Positions 30,801 to 44,600 of a DNA stretch of 64,000 nucleotides are shown here, one piece after another. How positions within the stretch are numbered: position 1 is the first letter of the stretch; the number at the start of each line of letters is the position of its first letter. The stretch is taken from positions 919,184 to 983,183 of the forward strand of contig OX030970.1 of NCBI GenBank assembly GCA_943735955.1. The letters run 5' to 3'. Source of the DNA: Piscicola geometra (lineage: Eukaryota > Annelida > Clitellata > Hirudinida > Piscicolidae). The notes below the pieces were generated by a model. That model had not been told where the DNA came from. It made no database searches and saw only the letters and a program-made list of their open reading frames with translations. Position numbers and translations under genes: made by a program.

Positions 30801-33800
30801 CATCTTCCATCCCATCACCATCCACCATCCACCATCTTCCATCCCATCACCATCCACCATCCACCATCTTTCATCCACCATCTTCCATCTCACCATCCAC
30901 CATCCACCATCCCACCATCTTCCATCTCACCATCCACCATCCACCATCTTCCATCCCACCATCCACCATCCCCCATCCACCATCTTCCATCCCATCACCA
31001 TCCACCATCTTTCATCCACCATCTCACCATCTTCCATCTCACCATCCACCATCCACCATCCACCATCCCACCATCTTCCATCTCACCATCCACCATCCAC
31101 CATCCCACCATCTTCCATCTCACCATCCACCATCCACCATCCACCATCCCACCATCTTCCATCTCACCATCCACCATCTCACCATCCACCATCCCACCCA
31201 CCCTCTCATGCACCATTCAGTCAACAATCCTATCCACCATCCCATGATACACCATCCACCATCCCACCATCTACCATCTACCATCTTACATGCCACCACC
31301 CACCATCTTCCATCCACCATCCACCATCTTCCATCTCACCATCCACCATCCACCATCTTCCATCCCACCATCCACCATCCACCATCTTCCATCCCACCAT
31401 CCACCATCTTCCATACCACCATCCACCATCTCCCATCCCATCACCATCCCACTCACCCACCTCAGTTGGCGATCCAAATGGACATTCTGGAAGAGTACTT
31501 GAGAATAGACCAAATCGACGCCTCACAAATCTCCGACTCTTGCGTCAACTACAAGGAGCAGACCGTCACCCGTTTGAACTCTGACCTTTCCGATGTTGAG
31601 GTCAAGGGCAAAGTCTTCATCACTACTGCAACTGAGGTTGGTGGTGATGATGATGATGGTAATGATGATGGTATAGAGGGAAGGGGTGAAAGGTGGAGCC
31701 ATAAATGGGGGAGGAGGAAGGGAAGACAGACAAATTTGGTATATTGGGTGGAAGTGCAATAGATTTCAAGAATAAATTATTTTCCTAATAAATTAATTTA
31801 AAACAAATACTCAATAAAAAAAAATATGTAAAAAATAAATAATTATTTTCTAATGCCAACTCAGGCGAAAGTCGACGGCAAACTCGACACTCGCCACGCC
31901 ATCGCGGTGGTCGAGACGCTGCTACGTCACTTCGGCGACCGCAAGTACCTCATCACCGAGTACCACAACCACTGGAAGGTCCACGTGACCACCGGAAAGA
32001 GTTTCCAGCTGAGTTGGTCGCGTGTGGTCCAGGAAGCCAAGATTGTGAGTTTGAATTTTGGGTGGTGAAAATATGAAATATTTTTTATAAATTTAAATTA
32101 AATTTTGAGATCTTTGAAAATACGATTTCAAATTATTTTTGTTTATACATAATTATTTTTTCAAAATCAATAATTTCTCAAACTACTCTTCTTCATCCCA
32201 TCCATTTTCGAAATGATCATTTTTCAATCCACCTTATCCATTCCATCCCCCCTTCTCACCACCAGACGATCGAAGCCATCGCAAAAGAAGAAAAGAGTTT
32301 TTTCGAGCCCTACTTGGCCGGGTACCTGGGCAAAAACTCTGCCGAAGCCAAGCAGCTGCTGGAAAAAGTTGAAAAGTTCAGACCTCAGGCTAAGGTGGGT
32401 TTAAGATAGTTTGAACTATTTAATCAATTTTAACAAACAAATGTAAAAGACATAAAAGTGATTTTTAAATTGTTAACAAAATTTATGAATTAAAAAAAAT
32501 AATTAAAATGTATAAAAAACCATATATTTCTAAATTCAGTTTTTTTCACAACCCTTTCTACCCTAAAACCTCAAAGCCCTTCACCACCAGAAACTGCAGG
32601 AATCAGTCGAAAACTGCCTCAAAAGCATCGAGTTGGCAACGCAAGACAAGGGGGACACTGGCGGAGACAAGGAGGTGGTGGTCGATGAGTTGGTCAAGAC
32701 ACACACTCGCTTCCAGTCCCGCTTCAATGAATACATCACCCTCCTCACCATGGCAATCAGCTTCTTCAGTAACCTTGAAGAGGTTAGGTGGGAATAGCGG
32801 ACAGGTTTAAAGAAAGGGGGAAGGGTGGAAAATAGAAAAGATTTTGGAAAAAATAAAAGATCGTTTGATGTATTTTTTTCCATAAACCGAACTAAAACTG
32901 TTCTCATTCTTATAGGTTTCAATTCTTAAAATATATGGTAAGCACCAATCATGAAATATCTTTATTGAACATGCCATCTTGGACCACCAACCACAGCTGG
33001 ACAAGGTCATAGCGCAGACTGAGGTCGAGTACACCACCACGCAGTTGCCTAGCAACCTCGGAAACGCGAAGATTCTATTGGCCGGGCATCGGACCAATAA
33101 GAGCAAGCTGGCCATTTTGATTGACAGAACGGTGAATGAAGGAGAAGAAATCGTCGTGAGAGTGAGACAACAAGTGAGTTTGGAAAGATGGTGAAAAAGA
33201 GAGGGAGGGAGAGAGGAAAGAGGAAATGAAGGAAAGAAAAAAATAAAATTTATATTATAAGAGATTATAAAAACATTAGTTGAGATGAAGAAGGAATGGT
33301 GGAAAATGATGAAGAAGTAAAAAAATATTGTCAAAAAAAACAGCAATATAAAAATAATAAATATATATTAAATTAAATAAGTCAATTTTTAAAATTCAAA
33401 ATGTAAAACGAGTTGAAATGGCCCAAAGGACGCTGAGTCGGCAGTGTCCGATGAAGTGAAACGTCTGCTGATGCTTGCCGAGGAGAGAAGGAGGAGTTGG
33501 GAGAGGAGGTGGAACAGTGAGAGAGTGAAGCTGGAGAACAATATGCTGCTGTGCCAGTTCTTCTTCGACTTGAGACAAGTACGTGGTGGGAGGTGGAGGG
33601 ATGGAGGGATGGAGGGAGGAGATGGTGGATGAGAGAAGAGAGGGATAGGATGGTGAATAAGAGAAAAGAGTGGGGATGGTGAGTGAAAAAGATGAAATGA
33701 AAGTAGGTATGGGCGAAAGAAAAAATCATTTCTGCCAATCGCCCACTTTCACCAACTTCTCTCTCCATCAACCCACTCATTTTCACCCACCCACCCACTT

Positions 33801-35626
33801 CTATCTACATCAACCTACCCCCTCCACCCACCCACTTCTATCCACATCAACCTACCCCCTCCACCCACCCACTTCTATCCACATCAACCTACCCCCTCCA
33901 GCCACCCACTCCTATCCACATCAACCTACCCCCTCCAGCCACCCACTTCTATCCACATCAACCTTCCCCCATTCAGCTCCACAAGGAACTCGAAGACTTG
34001 GTCCGCATCTTGGGAGCTCGCCACGGCAACTATGGGACGTCTTTGACGTCGGTGAAGATGATCTCGCAGTCGTACCTCATGTTTGAAAATGCATCGAGAG
34101 TGATCGAGGGAAAGGTCGGTGGCGCGTGCTGGAGTGGATGAGTGCTTGGGAATCGAATTTGAATTGGAAGGTTTTTGGAGAAAAACAATTTATTAATCTG
34201 GTTTAATGCTTTGGAATTTACTTTGAATAGAAGCATAAAAAACATTAAAAATTACAAAATAAATAAAAAAATTAATTATATATTACGTTTTTGTCAAGTT
34301 AAAATTGAAAAATAAAAAATGACCCCCACCAGCTGAATAATTTTTCAAACACTGCTGACATAATGGTGCGAGAAAACAAATATGACTCGAAGAGGATAAG
34401 GAGAGAGGTGAGTTTGGATAAATAAAATTGAAAAGAAAACTTTAATAAATTAGAAACTTCATAATAAATAATGGTATTTTAATGAGAGAATAAAAAAATA
34501 AATAATTTAAAATAATAAAACAAAATGTTTAATATTAAAAAAATAAATTCCCATAAAGGTGGACAGCATCGCGAAGAAGTGGCGGGACTTTTACTCGATG
34601 GTGGGCGAGTACAGGAAGGGGCTGGACGACTCGAGAAAGTACTTCGAGGACATGGATCTGGTGCGTGGGGAAGGTGGTTGGTTGTTTGGATGGATGGGTT
34701 GGACAGATTATTTGATAAAAAAATATTTGTAAAATGTGATTTTCTCGGCGATATTAGCACGGTCGACATAGACTCTTACACCACCACCATCGGCACCATC
34801 ATCACCACAATCACGACCACACAGTGCGAAGGCTGGATCAACGGAGCGGCTCAGTTCCTGGTGGACATTGGACACAAGGCGAGTGAGTGCAAGAGCTCAG
34901 AGGATGTCTCGAAGCTGATCGGGCTGCTGGTGCAGTTCAAAGATGAGGGAACGCAGCAGCAGAACGAGAGGCTTGACGGCATGGAGCGTATCGCTACCGA
35001 CTTGTATGGTACGTTTTGGACAAATTGTTTGGCGGAGAATTTTGCCATTTTTTCTTTTATAACGCATTTTTTAACCCATGCCGTCTATCTTCTATTTCAT
35101 TCATTTTTCTCAATTTCAACCATTTTACATTCCATCCATCTTCTATTCCATCTATCTTCCATTTTATCCTCCATTCCATTCATCTTCCATTCTTCATCCA
35201 TCTCCACCACATCCATCTTTCATCCCATCCCTCTTCCATCACCAAGGCAACGTCTTGGGCCCTCAGAAGATGCAGCACATAGTGGACAAGAACCAGGAGA
35301 TGATCAACAACATCATCCACGCGATCGAAGAGCTCTCCATCCTGAGAGGAAACCTCGACAAGAAAGAAGTTGCTTTTTTGAGTTTAATTTAATCTATTTT
35401 TTAATTTTAATTGTAAAAATATAAACATGATAAAAGTAATATAGAACATGTTTTCAAAATTAATTTTTATTCGATAGAGTTATTTCAAATATCAATCTCA
35501 CTTATTTTTATTCAATTTCTTCTAGGACATTCTAGCTCAAATGGGCTCAGTGGCGGAGAAGAAAGCTCCGAGACAACCGAGGCTGGTGCAGGCGCTCCAA
35601 AACGCCGAGATCGTCGAAGGCAATCG
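20266..35626 (+). CDS. Exons 1-25: CCDC141-like N-terminus and spectrin-type repeats
   Basis: Exons: 20266-20436, 21041-21163, 21339-21395, 21703-21934, 26912-27025, 27239-27375, 27574-27690, 27849-28049, 28245-28355, 28617-28709, 28843-28959, 29128-29244, 29507-29680, 31466-31636, 31865-32044, 32266-32394, 32591-32782, 32997-33173, 33429-33578, 33977-34114, 34333-34407, 34559-34660, 34825-35008, 35247-35368, 35526-35626. The start ([17 protein letters not shown], then [18 protein letters not shown] and KHEELVAKL) matches what I remember of the CCDC141 N-terminus. [19 protein letters not shown] matches a later CCDC141 segment. The rest is amphipathic helix with Trp and Leu spacing typical of spectrin repeats (for example [20 protein letters not shown]). 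CCDC141 is a cytoplasmic coiled-coil protein linked to neuronal migration. Donors at 20437, 28356 and 32783 are weak. Confidence 0.85.
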
Positions 35627-38600
35627 GTTTGTAAAACAATGGTTTTCTAAAGGGGAAAAAGATGGCATGGGGAAAAGCTCAAAGAAAAACGGACTAGAAT
35701 AATTGTAAAATCAAAATATTTAATTTTGTGGACAGACAATTCGTTCAACTACACCATCAAACACCCTTTAGTTTCACGTTTGAGTGTCGCGTGGACTGTG
35801 ACACGAGCACCCCCACCGTGGAGTGGTTCAAGGGCGGTGAAAAGTTGAGCGGGGGTGAAGTGCAAGAGTTCAAAGGGGGCCTGTGCCAACTGAAGTTCGC
35901 CCACACCACCCCTGGAGATAGTGGAGACTATAAATGCAAGCTGAGCACTGAAGCTGGATCGGTTGAATGCACTGCTAGTCTCAAAGTCAAAGGTGAGTTA
36001 AATATGGGTTATAAAAGTGGAAATTCTTAAAAATTAAGATAAAAATGTGAAAAATATTTTTTAATTTATTTAAAAACCCCAAAAACATTTTAATAAACTC
36101 ACCCAAACTACAGAAACGACCCAGAAATCAATCCCACCCACCTTCACCCAACCCCTACGTCACAACTTCGAACTGCCAGAGGGCACTTCCACCATTCTCG
36201 AGGTCCATCTCACCGGAACCCCTTCCCCGACCGTCACGTGGTTCAAAGACGGCCAACCATTGGCTGGAAACCATGAATACGTAATTAGTCATTATGAAAA
36301 CATATACTCGGTGAAGATTCGGAAGTTGAGCAAGGACGTGCACAGCGGTAGGTATGTGTGCAAAGCCGTCAATCCCGCTGGAGAAGCCGAGAGTGTCGCT
36401 GTGGTTACCGTCGTTTGTTAGTTTTTTTTAGAAACTCTAAAGTTTAAATAAAAATATAAATTAAGTATAAAAAAAGAATTTAAAAAATTTTTCCTTACCA
36501 CCACCACAAACCATCCATCACCATATACCCCCTTTCCATTTCCAGCGGTTCAAAAGCCTTCATTCGTCGGTGGCTTGAGTGATGTGTCGGTGAGTGAAGG
36601 ACAGGGCGCTGTCTTGAAAGTGCACTTCAATGGCAACCCACCGCCACAAGTGAAGTGGCTGAGAAACGATGGACAGATTATTCCAAGTGCCTTGTTCAAG
36701 GTGGTTGGGTTGGTTTGGGTGGTTGTGATTTGTGAGACTTATTTTTATGTTATTGCATAAGATTTATTTTATCTTTCCAAAAGTAAAGAAATTAAAAATA
36801 ACATTTTCAGTAAGTGAAAATTAATAATAATTCTTTAGATTATTCTAAAATAAACCTTTCTTTCTATTTTTCTCTACCATAGATTTTTTATTACTTAAAT
36901 ACCTAGCCAATACAACGCATCTCACTCTAAAACCCGCATCCAGATAATCATGATGATTATTATTACATTAATTTAATTTAAATTCTATTATTTTGTTACT
37001 ACTCTCATTATGTCCAGATCGTGATCGAGGTCGACTTCACAGCTCTGGAGATCAAAGAGGTCTACCCTGAAGACGTGGGAGAGTACACGGTGGTGTTGAG
37101 GAACCTGGGAGGAGAGGCTAGGAGTACTTGTCGACTGGACCTGCAGTCGCTCCGTGGAACCACCCCTGCTCATCTCAAAGGAACTGGAGATCCTGGAGCC
37201 CCTAAGTAATTCGGGAGGAAGGAAGAATGGTTGAAAACTAAGGAAAAAAAATTTAACAATAATTTTTTTTTAAATTTTAAACTGGATTCTGGAAAGTTAT
37301 ATAAGTTATAGAAGCTGAAATTATAAAAGATGTTTAAAAATTAAAAATACAAAATAGAATCAAACAAGCATAAACGAGCATGAACAAACACACAGGTTCG
37401 TCGAAGGCTTGACGAACAAGAGTGTTCCTGAGGGTGGTAGAGGCCACTTCAAATGCTCCGTTGTTGGCTTCCCTGAGCCACAGGTAGTAGTGGTGTAGTG
37501 GTGGTGTTGGTGTAGTAGTGGTATGGCGTAGTCTAGTGGTGTTGGTGTAGTGGTGTAAGTGTAGAGTTGGTAGTGTGGTGGACTAATGTTGAGAAAGTAG
37601 TGTGGTGAAATAATGTTGAGAAGGTAGTTATGTTACCATAAATCAATCTCTCTCAAGATTACTTGGTACCGAGAAGAAAAAGCGATAAAGGACTCGAAAG
37701 AATTCAAGATTGTGCAGGAGGGGGGAAGGTGTGTTCTCATCATCAGAGAAGTTTACCTGGAGGACGCTGGAGTCTACAAATGTGTGGCTAGTAACCAGCA
37801 CGGGTCTGATGTTACAACTTGTTCTCTTCACGTGGAACGTTAGTGGGATTTAATAATGTTTTGTCATTTTTAATCCACTAATCCATAAACATTTCTTTCT
37901 TTCCACTCATCAATTATCTCACCCAACAACAAACCTATCTGATTTATTTTCAAACATTCTAATCAATAAACTTTTCATCTTCCCCCCTCAGCTCTGAGTG
38001 AACTGAGTGACTCCTCAGTGACTCTCCCGGCTGATTTCGTTCCTCCCAAGTTCACGCAACTCCTCAAGGACATCGAAGGAGTTGAGGGCGAGTTGGTAAG
38101 ATTCGACTGCTGTGTCATCGGCTTCCCAACGCCTGTCGTCAAGTGGTACCGAGGGAGACATTTGATTCAGTCGTCGAATGATTTCAAGGTGGATTGAGAA
38201 TGAGTTGTTGAGACTATTTTAATGGTTTAAGTAGGTTCTTAAAAAATTAGTAAAAGATTTTTTTTGAAAAATTGAAGCAAAAAATATTAATTGTTTCTGC
38301 AAGTTTTAGAAACATTAATATTTTTGTGCCATCAAGTTTCTATGAAGCATGAAATTTTCTTCACCCACCACGAAAGATCACCTCAGAAAGGGACAAACAC
38401 AGTCTGACCATTCCAGAAGTGTTCAAAGAAGACGCTGGCAACTACATCGTCAGGGCGACAAACGCAGCTGGAGCCGCAAAGTGTTACGCTTCAATGATCA
38501 TCAAGAACATTTCCGAGAGTCAAATGATGAAAACTCGACTGGTCGAAGCATCGCACAGTCTCTCGCGCATGACAGCGCTCTTGCCCGGTCAAACTCCCCC

Positions 38601-41600
38601 TGAGTTTGTTAAACTCTTCGGCGATACGCGAGTCAAACCCGGTCACCCCTGCACGCTGGAGGTGGTGGTGGCAGGTAGACCCTTACCCAAGGTGGTTTGG
38701 CTCTTCAACAACGAAGAGATTCCGAAGAGTGCTCCGTACCAGGTGAAAGAGGCTCCAGGGGGCGTACACACGTTGTACATACCTGAGGTTAATGTGGTCG
38801 ATGCTGGTCGATTCAGCATTGCCGCAGAAAATGACGCTGGCATGGCAACGTGTTCAGCCTTGCTGGTGGTGGTGGAGGACACACAGCTACTAGCATCATC
38901 ACCACCCACCACCCCCCTCACCAAACCCACTCTTGTGGTTCACCAAAAAATCCCAATTGCAACTTCCCCCACCTACCAATCCCACCTATCCCGTCCCCCA
39001 TCCCTCAAACCAGTTGAAATGGTCATTCAACTACCCACACCTCCCCAATTCACTTCCCCCCTCAAGAACCTCACTGTAGACGATGGAACCAAAGTCACCT
39101 TCGATGTCCGAGTCACGGGAAAACCCGAACCGGAAATAACGTGGTACAAAGACGGTCGCCTATTGGGGGACAGTGATGCGCACCACATCACCCATTCTGA
39201 GGGCATGGTTACTATGGTGATCCCCAGGGCTGGACAGTTAGACGGGGGCAAGTATGTTTGCGTTGCTAAGAACGCTGGTGGTCAAGCACAGAACAGTGCT
39301 GAGTTGGTTGTCAAGGCTGCAACCACCCCACCACGCTTCACTGAACGTCTGTCAACCATGAGGGTCAAGGAAGGACAATCTGTCAGGCTCGTCGTCAAGG
39401 TGACCGGAAAACCCGAGCCAAACGTCACGTGGTATAGAGGAAATCAAAAGATCGTGAATTCGAATGATTTCAAGATCACTAAAATCGGAGAGTTGCATAC
39501 TTTAGTCATACCGGAAGTCTTCCACGAAGATGCCGGAAGGTACACAGTCATGGTGGAGAACGAGGCTGGCCAATCACAGTGCAGTGCTGACTTGATCGTC
39601 GATGGTGATTGGTGGGCGTTTGAGGGGGGAGGGTGATAAATATTTTTATTCAATAAAAGGCTTTTTATAATTTATTTTTCATAATAATTAAAAAATGTTT
39701 AACAACTAAATTATGAAAAAAACTTCCAACTAACCAATCAATCAGCTTCGAGCAAGAACGCCACGCCCACTCTGCCATCTCCCCCTGTCTTCTCTCACGC
39801 CTTCATCCAACCAAAGCCACCCTCTCCCGAGCCTGTCAAAGTACACTTCTTGAAGGTTTGACGAAATAAATTCTGAAATAAAAAAATGTTTAAGATTTAT
39901 CTTTTAATTCATTAAAAAATTAAAGTTTAATTTTAATTACACCAACCCTTCATTCCTACAGCAATTGAGCAGCCAAAAGGCCAAAGAGGGCCAACCAATC
40001 ACCCTGGAGTGCGTCATCCCACCTTACCCCACCCCTGACCAAGTGAAATGGTTCAAAAACGAGTCCGAAATAACCAACGGACCAGACTACGAAATATCTT
40101 TCCGGCTTGGACTCTGCAGACTGGTGATCCCACAGGCGTTCACAGAGGACGAGGGAACATACAGATGCAGTATATTTATAGCCGGACAAGAGCCCGTTAC
40201 CACCAATATGCATCTGATCATAGAAGGTTGGAGGGGGTGGGAGAGGGAGAGGGAGGGGGGGTATTTTTTTTCGTTTATCATTGCTTGAGGGGGTCAGGAA
40301 AAAAACATTTATTGAGTGAACTTTCTTATGTGAGAGGATTAGAAAAATATATTTTCAGTAGAAAATTGAATTTAATGAAGTGAATTAATGAATATTTAAA
40401 TGTAATATTATAAATGTCATAATTAATTTGACTTTTAATTATAATTTAAAATTAAAATTAATTTTATTTCATTCGACAGTTGAGCAACCAGCGATGCAGA
40501 ATAGAGCTCCTTCATTCGTTAGACCACTGACCAATCAGAAACTCCGCAAGGGAGGCACCGCCTACTTTGAATGCCAAGTAGCCAGTCACCCACCTGCTGA
40601 AATCCTTTGGACACGCAAAGGCCATCCATTGGTCGATAAAAATAGGTTGGGTGTGACGCTTATTTCAATAGTTAATTTAATTTAAATTAAATTAATCAAT
40701 TTATTTATTCATTCATCAATGCATCTATCCATCCATGCATCCATTCATCCATGCATCCATGCATCCATCAATGCATCCATCCATCCACCTACCCAGGTAC
40801 AAATCCACATACGATCAAAACACTGGCGTGACTACACTCACCATCTGCGACTTAAAGCCTGAAGACGAAGCCGAATACCAGTGCAAGGTGCTGATGATGA
40901 TTATTAAGATGATGATGATGATTATTAAGATGATGATGATGATGATGATTAATATTTTTTATTATTATTATCATCATCTGATTTTTAAGATTGCTTAAAA
41001 TTTAATTTAATTTATTTAATTTTAAATGTTCGACCTTTGTAAACAGGCGATTAACAGTCTAGGCACAGACTTGACAACAGCTAGCTTGATCAACGCTGGT
41101 ATGTAGACATTACATTTATTTCAGAAATGTTGTAATTTTTACATAATTAAAATTTGTAAAAATCTTTACAATCTTTTTACTCTTTACACTTTAACAATTC
41201 TTAAAAAGTATTAGCACTAGAAAACCATTAAAAGCCACCTTCGGTCCCACAGAACCAAGAGTTTCTCCCGTCCAGCCCCAGCCCATCCTCCAACCCCACC
41301 CGCAGCCCCACCCCTCAAAGGGGGGTCCACGCGACAAAGGGGGCGTGTCTGAGCAACACTTCAAGCCTCACTTCCGGCAAATTCCCGATGACGTCACCAT
41401 ACCAGAGGGTCACGTGGTGAGGTTCGACTGCATCGTGAGCGGCAGGCCGACACCGGATGTGGTGTGGTTCCAGGAGGGCGTCAGGGTGCTGGAGGACCGC
41501 CTCCACAAGGTGGTGGTCAACGAGCTGGGCGTCCATTCCTTGATCATCGACCACGTGGTCGCTAGGGACGCTGGCGTGTACACGTGCGTAGCAACCAACG

Positions 41601-44600
41601 CAGCAGGACAAGACCAGTTCAGGGTGGCTCTGAATGTTGCAGGTCTCGATTTATCTACGCAACATTTCAAGACACTTTTTAGAAATGACGATGATGATGA
41701 TGATTATTTAGAAAATTAAATGTTACAATTCAAAAATTTGTTCGTTAAATTATTGTTTTTTAATTTTTCACTCTTCCATCCATCCATCCATCCATCCATC
41801 CATCCATCCATCCATCCATCCATCCATCCATCCATCCATCCATCCATCCATCCATCAATCCATCCATCCATCCATCCATCCATCCATCAATCCATCCATC
41901 CATCCATCCATCCATCCATCCATCCATCCATCCATCCATCCATCCATCCATCCATCCATCCATCCATCCATCCACCCATCCATCCATCCATCCATCCATC
42001 CATCCATCCATCCATCTATCCATCCATCCATCCATCCATCCATCCATCCATCCATCCATCCATCCATCCATCCATCCATCCATCCATCCATCCATCCATC
42101 CATCCATCTATCCATCCATCCATCCATCCATCCATCCATCCATCCATCCATCCATCCATCCATCCATCCATCCATCCATCCATCCATCCATCCATCCATC
42201 CATCCATCCATCCATCCATCCATCCATCCATCCATCCATCCATCCATCCATCCATCCATCCATCCATCCATCCATCCATCCATCCATCCATCCATCCATC
42301 CATCCATCCATCCATCCATCCATCCATCCATCCATCCATCCATCTATCCATCCATCCATTCATCCATCCATCCCACAGCTCGACCCAGCATTTCCAGGCC
42401 CTTCTTCACAGAACGCCTGCAGGACTTGGAGGCGGTAGAAGGCAGTGACGTGAAACTCACCGTGACGTCACAGGCTTTCCCGCCACCACAATACACGTGG
42501 CAGAAGGATGGAAGGTCCCTGGATTCGTACCTGGATTGGCATCGTTATCAAGTCGAACAGAAGGGAGAAAGGTGGTGATGATGATGCTGATAATGATAAT
42601 GCTGTTACACTTAATTAGTCGTTATTTATAATATTCGAAGTTGTTACTGGTTTGATTTTTAAGTTTTTTTTTTATTTTTCTTCTTATCCTTTTCTTTTTT
42701 TCTTATCATTCTCTCTTCTCAACTCTCCATCCTTCCATCCTTCCACCCTTCTAGAACCACCTTGGAGATAGTCTCCTGCAAGGTCGAGGACTCAGGCATT
42801 TACACATGCACTGCCTTCAACCAATCCGGAAGCCAGAATCAAACGGCTAGGCTGACTGTGAGACGTGAGTGGGAAAGGGTGGGAGGTTTCAAAAAAAGGA
42901 GAAGTGAGGAAAGAGGTGGAAACAATTTTGTAATAAAGGTTTTTACTATAAATTAAATGGCCACCAGACACCTTTTCACCATCCTCTTACCACTATCTCT
43001 TTTCTTCAAGCACCAACCACTTTCATCCCCCTCCACCAACCCCCATCCACCATCCTTTCCCACCACAGCACGTCCCAGGAGACAGTCCTCGGAAAAGTCT
43101 CGCAGTCTTCCAAGGAGAATTATTCTCACTCCGTTAGTACTGAATGATTCTTCTTGCAATTTCTGCTTTATACAAATTTATATTTTCAAATAATTTATCA
43201 ATTAAATATTAATTTATTTAATTGTCTAAAACTTGGAACTTAAATTCCAATGTATTCATTCATAAAAAAGAACATTTAAATAATCTTAAAATACACAATT
43301 CAATCCGCGTTAAATATTTCATTCCGTTCCACAGGACGCAAGAAATTCCAAAGTGGCCGTCTAGAAGGTGTTTTAAACTTTAGAGTTACAAAATTTAATT
43401 AGAATTTAAAGTTTAATGGAAGTTGAAAAAAACAACAAAAAACAAAAAAACATATTCGGAAAAATTGCAAAATATAATTTCAATTTCAAGCCTTAAAGTG
43501 TTTGACCATATTATAATTTTCTTGAACTAAATTTCATTTTCGACTGCACCCTCCAACCAGATCCCCTTCTGAACCCAGAACAACCCCCCTGACCCATCTC
43601 AGCCGAACCCACCTCACCCTCACCCCGACCCACACTCCCATCCAAAACGGAAGCACCCCAACTTTTAGAGCCCCGTCACCAAGACAACCACCCACCCCTC
43701 AACAACCACTACCCTGGGAGCGTGTTGACGTAGAAACAGCCACGAAACCAGCCAAGATCTTGAAAGTTTTGAAATCGAAGCTGGATGCAAAGGAAGGCGA
43801 TGACGTGGTGTTTGAGTGCGCAGTGGAAGGGGATGGAGACGTGAGGGTGGAGTGGTTCAGAGATGGAGTCCTAATCAGGAACGGTTTGTGAGGATTTAAT
43901 TATATATTCGTCCACTTATTTGTAATAATAAACATTAAAAAAATTAATTAATCGATTGTTTTTGTTTTACTTATAAAAAGAAACCCAAAGAAGTGAATAA
44001 ACAGTGAACTTCTCCACCAAACCACCCTGCAGACCACCAGCACCAGCAGACGTGTGACTTTGGCAGGGCGATCTTGAGGGTGAAGGCGGTTTCTCCAGCG
44101 GACAATGGGACCTACACTTGCCGAGTCAACAACCGGTTGGTGGATGCAGAATTTTTATTTTATTTTTTATTTAAGTAAAAGAATTATGTTTTTGAACGCT
44201 TTATTTAACTCGAAGCAAAGTCATCAATTATTTGTGTTTGCCATTAATAAAACTATTGTAATACCAATAAAATTAATAATTACAATAATTATAATAATAG
44301 TAACAATACAGTATTGATCGCATTTTCACCCCCTACTTCACCCATCCACAGATTCGGTTCTGATTCCACATGGGCACAGCTCTCTTGCTCGGGAAGGGAA
44401 ACCATCATCTACACCTCTCCCCACTTCGTCAAACCCATCTACGAGCGTGACGTGCAAGTCGGCAGTGATGTCATACTCGACGTCATCGTCACCGGGAGTC
44501 CCCCTCCCGAGATCACGTGGTTGAAGAATGGATTTCCGGTTTCTGGGACTCCGGGTGTCAGGGTGAGTGAGTGAAAGCGCGAGATTTTACTTTTTAAAAT

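Noticed and set aside
29723..31762. 679-codon plus-strand frame rich in His, Pro, Ser and Ile
   Set aside because: It is the CCACCATC minisatellite of intron 13 fused by chance to exon 14 (31466-31636); only the exon part is coding.
41720..42448. IHPS-repeat frames here and at 1177-1852 and 19880-20448
   Set aside because: Tetranucleotide arrays open in several frames on both strands; only the flanking exon ends are real.
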